From: Canna indica
Lineage: Eukaryota; Streptophyta; Magnoliopsida; Zingiberales; Cannaceae
Direction: 5' to 3'
Length of the DNA: 64,000 nucleotides
Assembly: GCA_034359265.1 (NCBI GenBank)
Contig: CP136896.1
Coordinates: 6,479,501-6,543,500, forward strand
Position numbers and translations under genes: made by a program. The notes below the pieces were generated by a model. It saw only the letters and a program-made list of their open reading frames with translations, did not search any database and was not told the DNA's origin. Below are positions 1 to 12,540 of the stretch, in pieces. The stretch's first letter is position 1; the number at the start of each line of letters is the position of its first letter.

Positions 1-1376
1 TGCTGCGGATCCTCCTGTTGCTGATCCTCATGAGGATGATACTACCGAGGCTAGTACATCCAGACGCAGGCGGCCACGCGGGCCGAACAGGTGGCAGCCT
101 CCACCAGCCACAGAGTCACGTAGATTGATTAGCGTGATTGGGGAGCGGTAATATATCATGAATTACGACAATTATACAAATTCATTATATCATAATATAA
201 TATTAAAATTTATTTTTGTTGTGCAAGTTCGAGCAAGAAGAAGTGCCGAGGAGCATTTCTTCTACTATTCGACGATACATGCACGGGGCATGGCCTACGT
301 GGTCTCACGTGCCTAGCGAGTACGTCGACATGTTATGGCGCGAGTTTGAGGCACGTATTATTATTATTTTTACATGCATGATGATATATTAATATTGGTA
401 CTGATATTATTATTTTGCAGGCTCGCTATACATGGCCGAGGACCAGAGGCCCTTCATTTACGCTGCCTGGGAGGCTATTTCCCGGGCAAGGTACAACGGG
501 CAGCTGGGGCAGGCTCGGTCCCAGGCGATGGCCCGAGCTGGGACCACTAACATCACGGAGACTCGGGGATACGGCCCCGGTTGGATTACTCCGGATATAT
601 GGGACCAGCTCGTGGGAATATGGTCGACGGATCGATGGCAGGAGGTTTCTCGGAATGCGGCTAGAAATCGCATGTCGGGGGAGCAGCGCGTCACACCGGC
701 GGCTCTGTTGCATTTGCAGTGCACGCGAACCGTATGGTAAGTATATCTTTTAATTATATATTTTATTTGTTACTATGTGTACTAATTAATGTATTTGTTT
801 TGTAAATGTAGACGACGGTGTCGAATGACGGGACTGTCCAGCGACCCTCCCCGATGGCGGTGTTTGAGCGGACTCACCGTCGAGCACATGGGACGGGGGA
901 GTACATCGACAACCGCGCTGCATACATTGTGGTAATTATATATTTGTTTAAATTATTCATTATATATTTATAATTTAAGTTTTATGAGAAATATTAAATA
1001 AAAAATCAAACTTGAGTAGGAGACCTACAGCCAGACGGTGGTGCAGCGCGGGGGTACCCCCGAGGACTTTGACGCAGCATCGTGGGTCGAGGCCGCAGGT
1101 GGCTGGGACCATGGCCGCGTATATGGCTTCGTAGATAGTGGTCATGCGCGAGCCGTGCTAGGGCCACTTGGGGCACCGACCCCTCCGGTCGCTAGTGAGC
1201 GGTCGTCCACCTCTAGATCCAGTTATGATCATAGTAGCAGAATAAGGACTCTAGAGGAGATGGTCGCGCGTCAGAGTCGGATGATGGAGGAGATGCATGC
1301 TATGCTACGCAACATGTCAGGTCATCCCAAAGCAGGCATCTCTTCGGCATCATCTAATCCATCGTCCTCGAGTTAG
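1..1376 (+). pseudogene. CACTA (En/Spm) element ORF, C-terminal exons of a Transposase_24-like protein
   Basis: Left-truncated gene with about five exons: roughly 1-147, 228-350, 420-738, 812-930 and 1020-1376, ending at TAG 1374-1376. The third exon reads FIYAAWEAISRARYNGQ and later WDQLVGIWSTDRW and SRNAARNRMSGEQ. The fourth has PSPMAVFERTHRRAHGTGEY. The last has GWDHGRVYGFVDSG followed by a short coiled-coil-like stretch (RTLEEMVARQSRMMEEMHAM) and a Ser-rich tail. This order matches the plant Ptta/En/Spm transposase-associated protein found in CACTA elements. Several in-frame ATGs also occur in a second frame, but the frame quoted fits the family. The first intron junction does not give a clean phase, so either the border or the gene is damaged. 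No nonsense codon is seen in the other exons. The element ends 673 bases downstream, which supports the assignment. Confidence 0.7.
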
Positions 1377-2049
1377 TCCACGCCGGTGTACACTCAAGCA
1401 CTCCAGACCCCGCCATATGATCCAGACCATCCTCCATCGTGATCGTGAGATTTTGTTTATATTGACTTTGTTACTGAGATATTGAACTTGTTTAATTTAT
1501 ATTGACTTTGTTACTGAGATATTGATACTTCAATTTTGCATTTGAATTGTTTTTATACTATCGTGGATAATTATCAATATAAATATAATTGTTTTGATGT
1601 ATATCTTGGTGTGTTTGTGATGTGTGAATGAATGTGTGTATGAGTGTATGGGTGTGTGAGTTATGTATCTGATAGTATCAATGTATCAATGAAAATTTTA
1701 AATTTTAAATTTTTTCGTTACCAGGTTCACATCATCAACAACGGCTCACAAGTTTATCGAAAGCCGTTGCTGATGACCTACAGCAACGGCTTAGCGACGG
1801 GCTTTTACTAACGGCGTTGCTACGGACTCAACGGTCATTGTTATTAATATTATCAGCAACGGCTCGGTGTCCGTTGCTGATAATATTTTTAGCGACGGCC
1901 CGAGCGGCCGTTGCTGAATCGTCGCTAAGTTATCAGCAACGCGAGTTTCTGTCACGGCTCTATTGCAACGGCTCGGCCGTTGCTGATGTTCTTCAGCAAC
2001 GGCGCAGCAACGGCATCAGCCGTTGCTGATGCCCATTTTTCTAGTAGTG
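1377..2049 (+). mobile_element. 3' terminal region of a CACTA element with subterminal repeats
   Basis: Right end of the CACTA transposon whose ORF precedes it. It finishes with CTAGTAGTG at 2041-2049, the inverse complement of the diagnostic CACTACTAG terminus. The next three bases (ATA) would be one copy of the 3-bp target duplication; the other copy is off the window. Between about 1733 and 2030 the decamer CAGCAACGGC and its complement GCCGTTGCTG recur roughly a dozen times in both orientations, the usual subterminal binding array for the element's TnpA-type protein. 1450-1720 is AT-rich spacer. Confidence 0.8.
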
Positions 2050-2052
2050 ATA

Positions 2053-4905
2053 ATTTCTTTGAAAATGAATCCATGTTATTTAGTGAAGTTGAAGTTGATA
2101 AATGATACTTGGTTTTTCTCTTCACTATTTAGTTTGATAGTTTGCATATAGATTTGATTTTATTTTCTATTTATAAAGTATACTTGCAAGTTATGATAAA
2201 ATGGAAGACTAATTAGAATGAAAAAATTAGTTTGGCTAAATTATCATGAATAGGGTATAACTTTGATAAGTTCAAAATCTTAGTGTTATACCTCAATGTT
2301 TAAGCTTAAACGATGTCTTTATACTCATTATTAGATTTACATGTTAACACACTTGAATTCTCATGAGTAGGTAGAATATTAGCACTTAGACAAATTTCAT
2401 CAAATGAAACTTACTCTAGGTTTATATTTGCTACTAGAGATATTTCTTTAAGACCAAACTAGTTGAACTTGTCTAAGGACCTTATGCCTCAAATGGTTCA
2501 TATCTTGATCCATTAGATTCATTATGATATCATGTAAATTTTTCTTTAAATGAATCTCTACTATCTAGCATAGGTTAAATCGTTTAATGAAACTTTGCAT
2601 TAAACCTTGCTATTTAGTTTATTAGCTTGCTAGTAGTCATAATTATTTCATTATGATACTAATGATGTCTACTTGCAAGTTGTGAATGTAAATGAAGGAT
2701 ATGCTATCCAAAAAAAAGAAAGTGAGAAAGGAAATGAAAAGTTTGACAAATTTTTAAGAAAACTATATGAATTTAATTTTGCAAAAACCACAGTATAGTA
2801 ATTGAATATTCATGCTTAAATAATTTCTCTATGTTTATGATTGATTATGCATTATAGATATATAAAATTTCATGAGTAGGAAAATATTTTGATAACTTAG
2901 GCAATTTCATAATATCTTGATTGAATGAAACTTGCTCTAGGATAAAATTCATTTTAGAGATTTCATTTTAAGATAAAAATTTGATTAACATGTTTAGATA
3001 CACATATCACATGAGTCTAGGTATTTTACATTGAAAATTCATGTCTAGATAAATAATGTGATAACTATATCAATTTAGATGACTAAAGCTTGAGAAATTT
3101 TGACCCAAGTCAACAAAATTGACTTGGTCATTTCATTTTAAGTCCAAAACTTCATAAACTTGTTTAGGAATAGGTATGACATATTTTCATGCACTTAGAG
3201 TGAAAAAAATCCATATGAATATGGATAAAATGACATAGAAGTGGTTTCATGATAACCTCTTTTGAACCAAGTTAACCCAAGTCAATAAGTTGACTTAAAG
3301 GTCTCATTTTGAATCCATATTTGGGGAACATGTTTAGATTTACTCATGTTAGGTATTCATATGTTTAAATTTGAAAAATCATGAGTAAATGTTAAAATTA
3401 AAACTTAGCAAGTTTCATTAAAACTAGTTTAGTTTTGAATGAAACCGTGCTAGGTTGATATCTTGACTTAAGGATATAATTTTCATCTCAAACTTGACAT
3501 ACACTCTTTACATGACCATTATGTGGTGCCATAAAAGTTTGAATAAAAACTAAGCATTCTTTGAAAATAACTGAAAAATTATGAAATTGTCATTTGTTCA
3601 ACAATTGGTATCACCAATTTCAGATATTTCTAGAAAAATATAGAAAAATTCTTTTTAGATGATTCTTGAAACTACACATTCACTGAAAAATCTAGTTTTA
3701 TCAGTAAATATTTCAAAAAGTTTTGTCAAGAATCTAATTTATAATGAAATTTTGAAGTTGGATTTCGAAAACACAAAGTATCTTATATGAAATATCAATC
3801 TTTCCGATACTTTGATTTTTCTTCGAAAACTTCATATAGAAACTCATGTACACCATTTGGATTTCATTGCTAATATCATTCACACAATTTCATGAGTAAA
3901 ATCATTCCTAGAAATGATTTTGATATTTTGGATGATAGCTATGATCCATTTGTTTGTTTGAAAATAATGTAGGATGAAAAATGAACTTAGAAAATTCATT
4001 TTGAGTTCAAACTTGATACATGCATCTCAAATGACCATTCAATAATTGGTATCAAAAAATTTCGTCCAAACAAATTGGTTTCAAAATTTTTGTCAAAAAT
4101 ATCACTTTGTATAAACTCAAAAGTTTGATTTTTGAAAACTTAAAGTATAGATTGACCCAAGTCAACAAAGTGAATTAAAAAATTCATCTTAAGCCCAAAC
4201 TTGATTCACATACTTACATTATCTCATGTTTAATGTCTAGATGCCTAAGTTTGAGAAAACATGAGTAGATAGCAAAATTTGAGACTTAGCACCTTCATGT
4301 TTTCATGTTTATTTCAAATGAAAATGTGCTAACTTCATATTTAGATCAAATGACATTAGTTTCACTTCAAACTTAATACATGAGTTAAATTACTATATCT
4401 TTGTATTTTGAAAGTTTGAATGAAATTTAAAAATATCATGAAAAAGAAACAATATTCATTTTAAGAACATACATGGCTTATCTTGAATTCAAAAATTTAG
4501 CTTTAAACTTATCATGTATGATTTTGTTTCATATTAATCATTTATTTTCCATTCCTTTTTTAAGATTTTCTTGTTTCATGAAAAATCTTTAAAGTCTCAA
4601 CTTCATGAAAAAATACTTGTCTTTCATCCCTTTGAATAGATAGACCCTTCTTGCCCTTTTTGATTGATGTCAAAAGGGGGAGAGAAGAGTTTAGATATAA
4701 AGTGAGAGAAATGTATAGTTAAAATGGAGAGATAAGTATAGGTAAAGGGGAGGAAAATATAGGAAATTCATGCATATAGATAGGGAGAGTTTATTCTTAT
4801 AGATATGCATGTTGATAGGGGGAGAAATCCCTTAGTTGATATCCTCTATGCTTTAAATGAATATATTTTCTTATGGATGTTTGTTATCATCAAAAATGGG
4901 GAGAT
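2053..4905 (+). other. Non-coding 3' interior of a copia (Sirevirus-like) retrotransposon, decayed
   Basis: AT-rich sequence with no convincing ORF. Loosely similar blocks recur (variants of GAAACTTGCTCTAGG, TCATGAGTAG and CCCAAGTCAAC), so it may be an old internally repeated segment. Close to the LTR are TTGATGTCAAAAGGGGGAGA (about 4665-4684) and a purine-rich AAAATGGGGAGA ending at 4904. Both are typical of the region ahead of the 3' LTR in Sireviruses. The CACTA element ending at 2049 appears inserted in this interior. No pol or env-like protein was recognised. Confidence 0.45.
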
Positions 4906-6440
4906 TGTTGGCTTTAGGTTTTCAATCCTAGCCTTAATCTCGATTTTGATGGTTTTGATGATAACAAACATGAGACTAATAATTTTATTGAGAATATCTT
5001 TCAGGTTCCATATCAATAAGCGTTCGATGTCCTCGATCGGAAAAATCGGAAATCGAAAGAACATTGATCGTCGCGCTCGGGTTCATCGCGAAAACTTCTC
5101 AAAGAGCGACGCGTGCACCAAAGACGTATTGGACGGGCTCAAGATCACATGAAAGCCCTCCGAGTCGATAGTAGTTGAAAGCCGAAACCCGAAAACGAAG
5201 CGCGAAAGAAAAAAGGGCTGAAAATAAATCTCAGCCTAAATTCGGTCGACCGAATAGGATAAGAAATGGGCAGTAGCCCTAGCGGTCGACCGGACTAAGG
5301 CTAGCTGCAAACGCACCTTGCGTCGATCGACCGAAAGTGAAATCACAAGTTTTTCTGCGTCGGGCGATCGATCGGGCGGTCGACCAACCAATGCCCAAAA
5401 TGGGCAGTAAGGCTGGCGATTGACCGACCTGCGTATAGGCAAAGATGCAAGATCGCGTCGATCGACCGACGGGTCGACTGGATGGCAGATCACAAAATTT
5501 GCGTCTGGGCGATCGACCCGTTGGTCGACCGACCACAAGGAGAATTGCAGCGGTCGAAGAACCGGTCGACCAATCGGTCGACCGACCATTTGATCGGCAG
5601 CCTGTAACGGATAGTTTTCTATCAGTTGAACATTCATTTCTTCGGCAGGGTATAAATATACCCTCATATGATTCTTTTAATCCACTTCCTTGATTATTAC
5701 AGAGATTTTTGTACCATTGAAAGGGAGATTTAAAGCCTTCCAAAAGAGAGATTAGTGCTTGCGCTCAATTCTTGCGGCGACAACTTCCTGCGCACACTCT
5801 GCTCCTCAACTCAGAAATTGACTCGAGCTCATCCCCTCGGCGAGTTGGAGGTTCCAAGGCTGTGAAAGGAGCTTGCAATAATTGGTCTTCTCTTTAAGCT
5901 CTTTCATTGTAAATTTTGTTGTTATTTTGAACTGTGTTTGATTTGAGTGTGTGAAGACCTTGTGTTAGGTCTTGTTGTATGAAGTAGTATCCTTGGTGTA
6001 GAAGGAGTAAAGTCACTTGTGTAAACTTAGAGTTTATTAGGATTAGTTCTAGTTGTCCCTTAGGTTGAGGTGAGAAAGTGCTCTCGATAGGAAGGTGGGA
6101 TACTTCCGGGTGTGAAAGTGTCTTCGGTTGGAGAGCGGAGACTTTCCGGTAAAAAGTCATCGTTGTAAGGGAAACTCTAATTAATCTAGTAAAATCTAGT
6201 TTGGGAATCCTAAGCGGGGTGCTTAGGTAGTGGAGTAGGCATTAGGGCTGAACCACTATAAATCACTTGTGTTTGCATTGATTTTTATTTGTGTTTAATT
6301 GTTTATTACTGCTTCCGCATTTAAATCTCATAATTATAATTCGCCTAAATAATCTAAGTAAATGATTAAAATCGAATTTAGGCTAATCGAATTAGTAAAC
6401 ACACTATTCACCCCCCTATAGTATCGTCATTTCCCCCACA
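4906..6440 (+). repeat. 3' (or solo) LTR of a Sirevirus-like copia element
   Basis: A 1,535-bp segment that begins TGTTGG directly after the polypurine tract and ends CCCCCACA, giving TG...CA ends. A TATA-like TATAAATA lies at 5651-5658, a plausible U3/R promoter. The U3 part (about 5239-5590) is packed with GGTCGACCG/GATCGACC palindromic motifs. The sequence after the LTR starts TTACT, a candidate 5-bp target duplication that cannot be checked because the 5' LTR is outside the window. Two shadow ORFs on the minus strand here are products of the repeated motif. Confidence 0.65.
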
Positions 6441-7195
6441 TTACTATTGTGATATAGTCCATGGATGAGTATAGCATGACAATTGTAAAGTGAGCTTCAT
6501 ATTGGATGTGAACTGGTACTTTAAGTTATAAAACGACATTACCTAATATAATTAAACTAAGCTTTATCTTATTCAATTAATCAAAGATTGTTTATTCATT
6601 TCAGTTCTTTATTAAGTGAGGATGCATGCTTGCGTCGTTATCTTATAATTGATTTGCAATTTGATCTTATTCGACTCATTTATTTGAGGTCAAATTCCAT
6701 GCATGATACAAACATCACAATCAATAAAATGATAAATCGGTTGATGTACAAAATGTTCATCTCAGCTAATCTTTTGCTTTTATTATTTACATGAGCCTCA
6801 ATAAATAATTGTACAAGGCCCAATTAATCTAGTTTGATTCTTTTACATCATTCAGTTCGATTGACCTTGTTTTTGAATCAGAAGAGCATATTTTGCTAGT
6901 TTAATTTGTATCTTATCGGAATATAATAATTGCGTCGCCATTTCAATATCAGAGAGAGAGAGAGAACTACAGTTGTTATCGTCTTCTTCATCAAGAAAAA
7001 TCTTATATGAAGGGGCATAAGTTTAGTTCGGTTTCTTAAATCATAATACAAGAGTATTGAATCCAAGCCGGTGCTTGCTCGTGCATGCCCATCAGCGTCG
7101 AAGTTTACCTCTATTTTTATGCGACTAGAGATGACATTATTTGGGAAGAGAGAATGATACTTCTTCACACACACAGATCGAAAGTACCAAAATGG
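6441..7195. other. Intergenic, nothing recognised
   Basis: No gene or bordered element seen. A short GA microsatellite lies around 6953-6964. Small ORFs are AT-rich and without recognisable motifs. Confidence 0.5.
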
Positions 7196-7199
7196 TTCA

Positions 7200-7612
7200 A
7201 TTTATAAATAATAATTATAAAATAATTTTTTTAAAATAGTATGTTATATTTTTAATATAAAAAACAATTTAATATAATTATATATACACTAACTAATAAA
7301 ATATTATTATTATTATTATTTATTTACGAATTAACAAATTAAATTAATTAATTAATATTTTTTAAGTTTGAGTAAAAAGTTAAAAATAGATATTATATTT
7401 GACAAACAAATGCAGTTTCAATTTTTGTCCTGAAAACAACACACAACAAATAACTTTTCGTTGTTTTCATTTCGCGAAATATGAAAATAGAACATGTCAA
7501 ACAAACACGTTTTCGCCAAACATCAAAATCGAAACTGAAAATTTGAAACTCGAAAATCTATTTCAATTTTCACAAAATGAAAATTGCTTCTAAATTTTCA
7601 CAAACAAACATG
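7200..7612. repeat. MITE-like repeat, GGGCATGTTTG family, copy 1
   Basis: Ends CAAACAAACATGCCC at about 7598-7612. Its inverse complement aligns by eye with the sequence starting at 32757. Shared blocks include TTTCATATTTCGCGAAATGAAA, GCGAAAACG and TTTGTTTGACATGTTC. The far end is not clear. The outer motif GGGC(A/G)(T/C)GTTTG resembles hAT or Mutator-like MITE termini. A related end (CCAAACAACACC) occurs near 8250. Confidence 0.45.
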
Positions 7613-8379
7613 CCCTAAATTTTCTGTGATTTTGAGACTGTTGGTTTCGTTATCAAAATACAGTGGCAACTTTGTAATTATAAATATATTTTTTTATAAA
7701 ATTAATTAATTTAAAAATAAATAAACTATATCTAATTTCTAAAAATAAAAATCATCATTTTAACTTAACTTTTATCTTAAATTTATAAATTAATTAAACC
7801 AATTTATATCTAGTTACCTCAAATCCAAATTTTAAATAACTCAATTTTTTTAAATTGATCTATTTATAATTTAATCAAAACTAATTTTAAATTATTGAAC
7901 TTATTTTTTAAAAAAAAATTATAATAACTATTAGTTAATTTTTATGTTTGATTGAAAAAAAATCTTAAATTACTAATAACTTAATTAATTAAATCATATA
8001 AATATTTTATAATCATATTAGCAAACATTTAATTTTGTAAACTAATTAAATATTTAATTACTACTAAAAATATTCAAAAAAAAATATTATTATTTTTTAT
8101 AACCAAATAAATATTCATTGATTTCAACTAATTAAAATTGATGTTATTTTCATTAATCAAACGCGTTTTCGAAAAACTAAAAATTAAAAATCAAAACTAA
8201 GTTTTCAATTTAACTGAAATCAAATCAGGAAATAGTTTTCGCTAACCAAACAACACCTGAATAAAAATGATCTATTTATATTTTTTTTCTCTAAATTTAT
8301 TTAATATTTCTATTTCCATTTTTCGAATTTATTTAGCGTTTAAATCCATTTTTCAATGTGAATATAAGCAAAATAATTT
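7613..8379. other. Very AT-rich intergenic DNA
   Basis: Homopolymer-rich A/T sequence with no ORF of note. A segment related to the preceding MITE-like family (AACGCGTTTTCG, AGTTTTCGCTAACCAAACAAC) lies near 8160-8255. Confidence 0.4.
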
Positions 8380-10235
8380 TTATGTTGTTGATTGTTAACT
8401 ATTTTGTTTATTAAATATTGTTATGTATAATAGGTTATGACTTATGAACGATTTTATCGATTGTTATCTATTTTGTTTATTAAATATTATTAATATATAA
8501 TAGGTTATGGACGATTTTATAGATTGTTAACTATTTTATTTATTAAATATTATTAATATATAATAGGTTATGGACGATTTTACCGACTGTTAACTATTTT
8601 ATTTATTATATATTATTATATATAGATTTTTAACTATTTTGTCTATTAAATATTTTGATATATATAGTAGCAATGGCGGAGCTACGGCAGCCGGAGGATG
8701 GGGCAGCTGTCCCATTCAATTTTGATTTTTTTTACCTTTATATATATATATATATATATATTGACTCTCTTTATTTTAAAAATTACTTTTTTATTGTCAA
8801 ATTATTTATTTATTTTTTCGATACCTAATCCTCCTCATCTCCTTGTCGTCGATTGGTCCCCATCTCCTGTCGTGACGATCGCTCACCGCTCGATCGCATG
8901 CTCCAGCGTCCAGCCAATCATTCTGTCTACTCGGCGATCTCTTGCCGGCGTCCAACAAACGATATGGAACAATTTTTATTTAATTGTCTGATTAATTTTT
9001 ATACAACAGATTATTTGATTTTTTTTAGTTATGTTCTATGCTTTGCATTGCGTATGAATAATAACTATAATAATTTTTATATATAATGTGATGAATTATT
9101 TTTTTAAAAAAATACTTATTTTTCCATGTATAATATCATTGGTAATTTGATATTTATTTATTTAAGAATTTATCTCCCTCAAATTTAATTTCTGGCTTCG
9201 TCACTATATAGTAGGTTATGAACGATTTTATTGATAGTTAACCATTTTCTTTATTAGATATTGTTCTATATAGTAGGTTATCAACGATTTTATGGATCGT
9301 TAACTATTTTGTTTATTAAATATTGTTACAAATAATAGGTTATGAACGATAATGAAGATGGCTGCAAAAAAATTTTCTTCTAATTGAAATTTTGTAAAGA
9401 GAGAGAGCAACGTAGAAGCTCATTTTTTTAGCTAGATAGATGTTAGGAGAGGGGCTTAAAATCGCTTGGAAAAGTGATAGACATGAACACTATGTAAATA
9501 ATGTTTTTGATTTGAGTAAGATTTGCTCCAATGAGGTAGAAGAAGTCCACAAAGGCAACAGTGCAACACTAGTTGTTTGGCTTTCGAGTCAAACAAGGAG
9601 GTCCCTAAATTGAATGAAATCTAAGTCAGTTTGAAACGACTTCTTTAGAAAAAAAGTTATGAGCAATTTTATCGATTAATAACTATTTTATTTATTATAT
9701 ATTGTTATATGATAAATTATGAATGATTTTATTTATTTTTAACTATTATGTTTATTAAACATGTTATATATAGTATGTTTTGAATGATTTTATATATTTA
9801 TAAATATTTTGTTTATTAAATATTATTGTATATAGTAGATTATGAATGATTTTATCGGTTGTTAATCATTTTGTTCACAAATATTATTATATATAAGAGG
9901 TTATAAACGATTTTATCGATTGCTAACTATTTTGTTTATTAAATATTGTTATATTTAATAGGTTATGAACGATTTTATAGATTTTTAACTATTTTATTTA
10001 TTAAATATTATTATATATAGTATGTTATGAATGATTTTTTCTATTGTTAATCATTTTATTTATTAAATATTGTTATATATAATAGGTCATGAATGATTTT
10101 ATCGATTGTTGACTATTTTATTTATTAAATATTGTTATATAATACGTTATGGACGATTTTATCAATTCTTAACTAGTTTGTTTACTAATATTATTATATA
10201 TAATAGGTTATGAACAATTTTCTCTATAAATGACA
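8380..10235. repeat. AT-rich satellite-like tandem array, ~60-bp unit
   Basis: The unit is close to TAGGTTATGAACGATTTTAT, then a variable CGATTGTTAACTATTTTGTT, then TATTAAATATTGTTATATA. About 15-16 diverged copies are visible: roughly 4-5 before 8670, 2 in 9206-9345 and 8-9 in 9655-10230. The array is interrupted by a bordered MITE (8671-9205) and by a second unrelated stretch (about 9346-9655) of unknown nature. Copies vary in length and sequence, so the array is not recent. Confidence 0.75.
8671..9205. mobile_element. Non-autonomous DNA transposon (MITE) in the satellite
   Basis: Bordered by a 9-bp direct repeat ATATAGTAG (8662-8670 and 9206-9214). The left end reads CAATGGCGGAGCTACG. The inverse complement of the right end reads AGTGACGAAGCCAGAAA, so the termini are imperfect inverted repeats of the common plant type AGTGGCGGAGCCAG. 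The 535-bp interior has a TA microsatellite and no transposase. The 9-bp duplication would suit a Mutator-like element; an 8-bp hAT duplication plus one chance base is also possible. Confidence 0.65.
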
Positions 10236-10379
10236 TTATTTTTTAAGGATTCTTGTACTAATAACGTGACAATATTTTAATTATGCATGTGTGAATAACA
10301 TGAGAATTATATATATATATTCAACAATCATATACAGCTATCTGAATAATGCCACAATCGTATATACATTTTTGTTGTT

Positions 10380-10890
10380 AATATATAATAGACCAGACTA
10401 ATTCCTCGGGCTCATCTGGTGAGCCCATGAAGCGCAACTCAGCCAAGCCATTCAGGGACCCAAATTGTGTCGATCGGCCCAAGTCAGGCCCAGGGGCTCC
10501 GCCTCAATCATCCTGAGGGTATTTTCGTCTTTGGTATATACTTAAAGATTCAAATATGATGATAGCATAATTAAGTGGTATAATTCCGCAATTGAGTCAT
10601 TCAAGACATATCCCTGTGATAATTAAGAAGAAATCCTAGTTGAATACATTTTACCAAAGACCTACCTTATAAACCAAATCCTGCATCTACAAGTATCATA
10701 TCGAATCCAATTCTTGACAAGCACATCACAAAAATACATCCTTACTTGAAAATTAGAGTGACTTTGCAGGTCGCCCCCTGGAGCCACATCCAGCCAACAA
10801 CCAGAAGGGTAAATCTTACCTGCCCCGCCGAGTGACTTGCAGCATTTTCGGCCTCACGCGAGAATATTTGGCGCCCACCATGGGCCCGAG
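10380..10890 (+). repeat. Probable gypsy LTR remnant and primer-binding area
   Basis: The sequence ahead of the gag-like region contains a TATA-like CCTTATAAACC near 10663, an A-rich leader and the sequence TTTGGCGCCCACCATGGGC near 10868. The last resembles the TGGCGCC primer-binding region of plant Ty3/gypsy elements. The outer LTR borders are not resolved, and no second LTR copy was found. Confidence 0.35.
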
Positions 10891-10919
10891 TAAATCTTAC
10901 CTGCCCCACCATGATTGGT

Positions 10920-11562
10920 AGTTAGGCCACTGCCACCGCCAACAATCGACAATAGTCTAGCAATAGCGTTCCCCCGCTGTCGTGCGACAACACGGTGGAA
11001 GAATTATGATGTATGATTAGCGATCTTATGGAGCAAAATCAGATGTTGGTGGCCCAAGTTAACACATTGACGCAATCAAAATATCATCATCGGATATAGC
11101 ATGAGCGTCGTCGATTAGAGCGTAAAGGCGCCAGTTACCACAAAGAGGATGAGGTTTCACGTACACAACATCGGACAGAATGAACTAAAGTCATAGACCA
11201 CCCATCGCCCTCATGTTGGCTTAGGACCGTTTGCCGAGCACATCATGGTGGCATGTCTCCCAGATAACTTCAAGCTACCAACCACTCTTCGCCCCTATGA
11301 TGGCACGGGTGATCCCACCACCAACTTCACAATGTTCAAATCCATGATGCTCTTTAATGGCGCTACTAACTTCTTCCTCTGACAAGCCTTTCCTACTTTC
11401 CTGGAAAAAGGCTGCCCTCTTATGATTTTCCACCCTCCTCGCTGGTTCAATTCATAATTTTTAGGAGCTCTCACAGGCCTTCATCAATCAATTCTCTTCG
11501 TCTAAGATCTATGTCAAGTCCGAGGACGCCTTGAACTACATCATACATGGACAACACAAATC
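10920..11562 (+). pseudogene. Decayed Ty3/gypsy gag fragment
   Basis: Reading around frame breaks gives LPDNFKLPTTL, RPYDGTGDPTTN, FTMFKSMMLFNGATNFFL, then after a stop QAFPTFLEK, then in another frame QAFINQF and VKSEDALNYI. This is the order of the retrotransposon gag domain (PF03732) in plant gypsy elements: P.(L/I).YDGTGDP, then FL.....W, then L...F...F. At least one in-frame stop and one or more frameshifts are present, so it is non-functional. It is cut off at about 11562, where unrelated sequence begins. Confidence 0.65.
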
Positions 11563-11564
11563 AC

Positions 11565-12540
11565 TAATGGTTTGTTTGGATTGTGGAATAGAGAGGGTTA
11601 GGGAGGTAGGGGGAAGGGAGGGGTTAATTTTTTCATGTTTGACTTTCAATTTTAGAATGAATGAGAGAAATTTGGAGATGTTAAAAATATCTATAAATCT
11701 CACCAAACCCCTCAAATCTTTATTCCTCCATTTTGATGGAATAAGGATGGATAAAAAAATTCAGAACATTTAATGAGGGAGAGTTTTTTCAAATAAGGTT
11801 TTAACGAGTAATAACCAAGTTTAGGGCGAGCATCTAGCTCGGTGGGATCTGATGTGCAATCTTGAATGATAATGTTTTCTTCATTTACACTTGTTCATGT
11901 CCAAAAAACTATCTCCTAATATGAGCTAGGAGAACCCTCGCAATCCACAAAAAAAGTGATGCAAAAAATGATCCGCTCTGATGGCAAAAAGCCCTGGTCC
12001 TACACTACACACATGCCCTTCTCGGCCCTAAATGTGATCCTCATCCCTAAATATGACCTCTGACTCTAAATGAGATCAGTCTCGGTTCTAAATGAGGTTG
12101 ACTTGACCCTAAATTTAATCATCAGCCTTAAATATGACCTCAGACTCCAAATGAGATCGACCTCGACTCTAAATAAGCCCGACTCAACCCTAAATGTGGT
12201 TCTAGGCCCTAAATATGGCCTTCGACTCTAAATGAGATCGGCTTTGGCTCTAAATGAGATCGACTCCACCCTAAATGTGGTCCTCGATCATAAATGTGAC
12301 CTTTGACTCTAAATGAGATCAACCTCGACTTTAAATGAGCTCGAGTCTAAGCACCTAAAGAAGGTCATCGGCCCTAAAATTTTGCTATTGAATCTAAACA
12401 GGATCGACCTCAAACGCATCCGAGTTCGACTTGAGTGCAGTCCTCAACCTCAAGAGCAGCCACCAACTAGATGGTGTCGCCTAAGAAAAATCGAAGCAGA
12501 CTCAAGTACGATCCTAGGAGCGACTATCGACTAAGTAACG
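11565..12540. repeat. Inserted sequence followed by imperfect tandem repeats
   Basis: 11565-11800 is unrelated to gag and starts GGTTTGTTTGGATTG, a MITE-like motif, with no clear partner end. From about 12010 to 12350 the phrase CTAAATGAGATCGACCTCGA and variants (CTAAATGTGGTCCTCG, CTAAATATGACCTC) recur as an irregular ~100-bp higher-order repeat built from ~20-30-bp subunits. No protein is supported: the only ORF (12313-12534) merely reads through the repeat. Confidence 0.5.

Noticed and set aside
415..753. 112-residue ORF overlapping the CACTA exon in another frame
   Set aside because: The alternative frame contains the conserved CACTA protein motifs and is continued by neighbouring exons; this one is an out-of-frame shadow.
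5236..5743. Minus-strand ORFs of 143 and 154 residues in the copia LTR
   Set aside because: They read through the palindromic GTCGACC array in two frames, giving Arg/Asp/Pro/Ser-rich repeats with no domain; an LTR explains the span.
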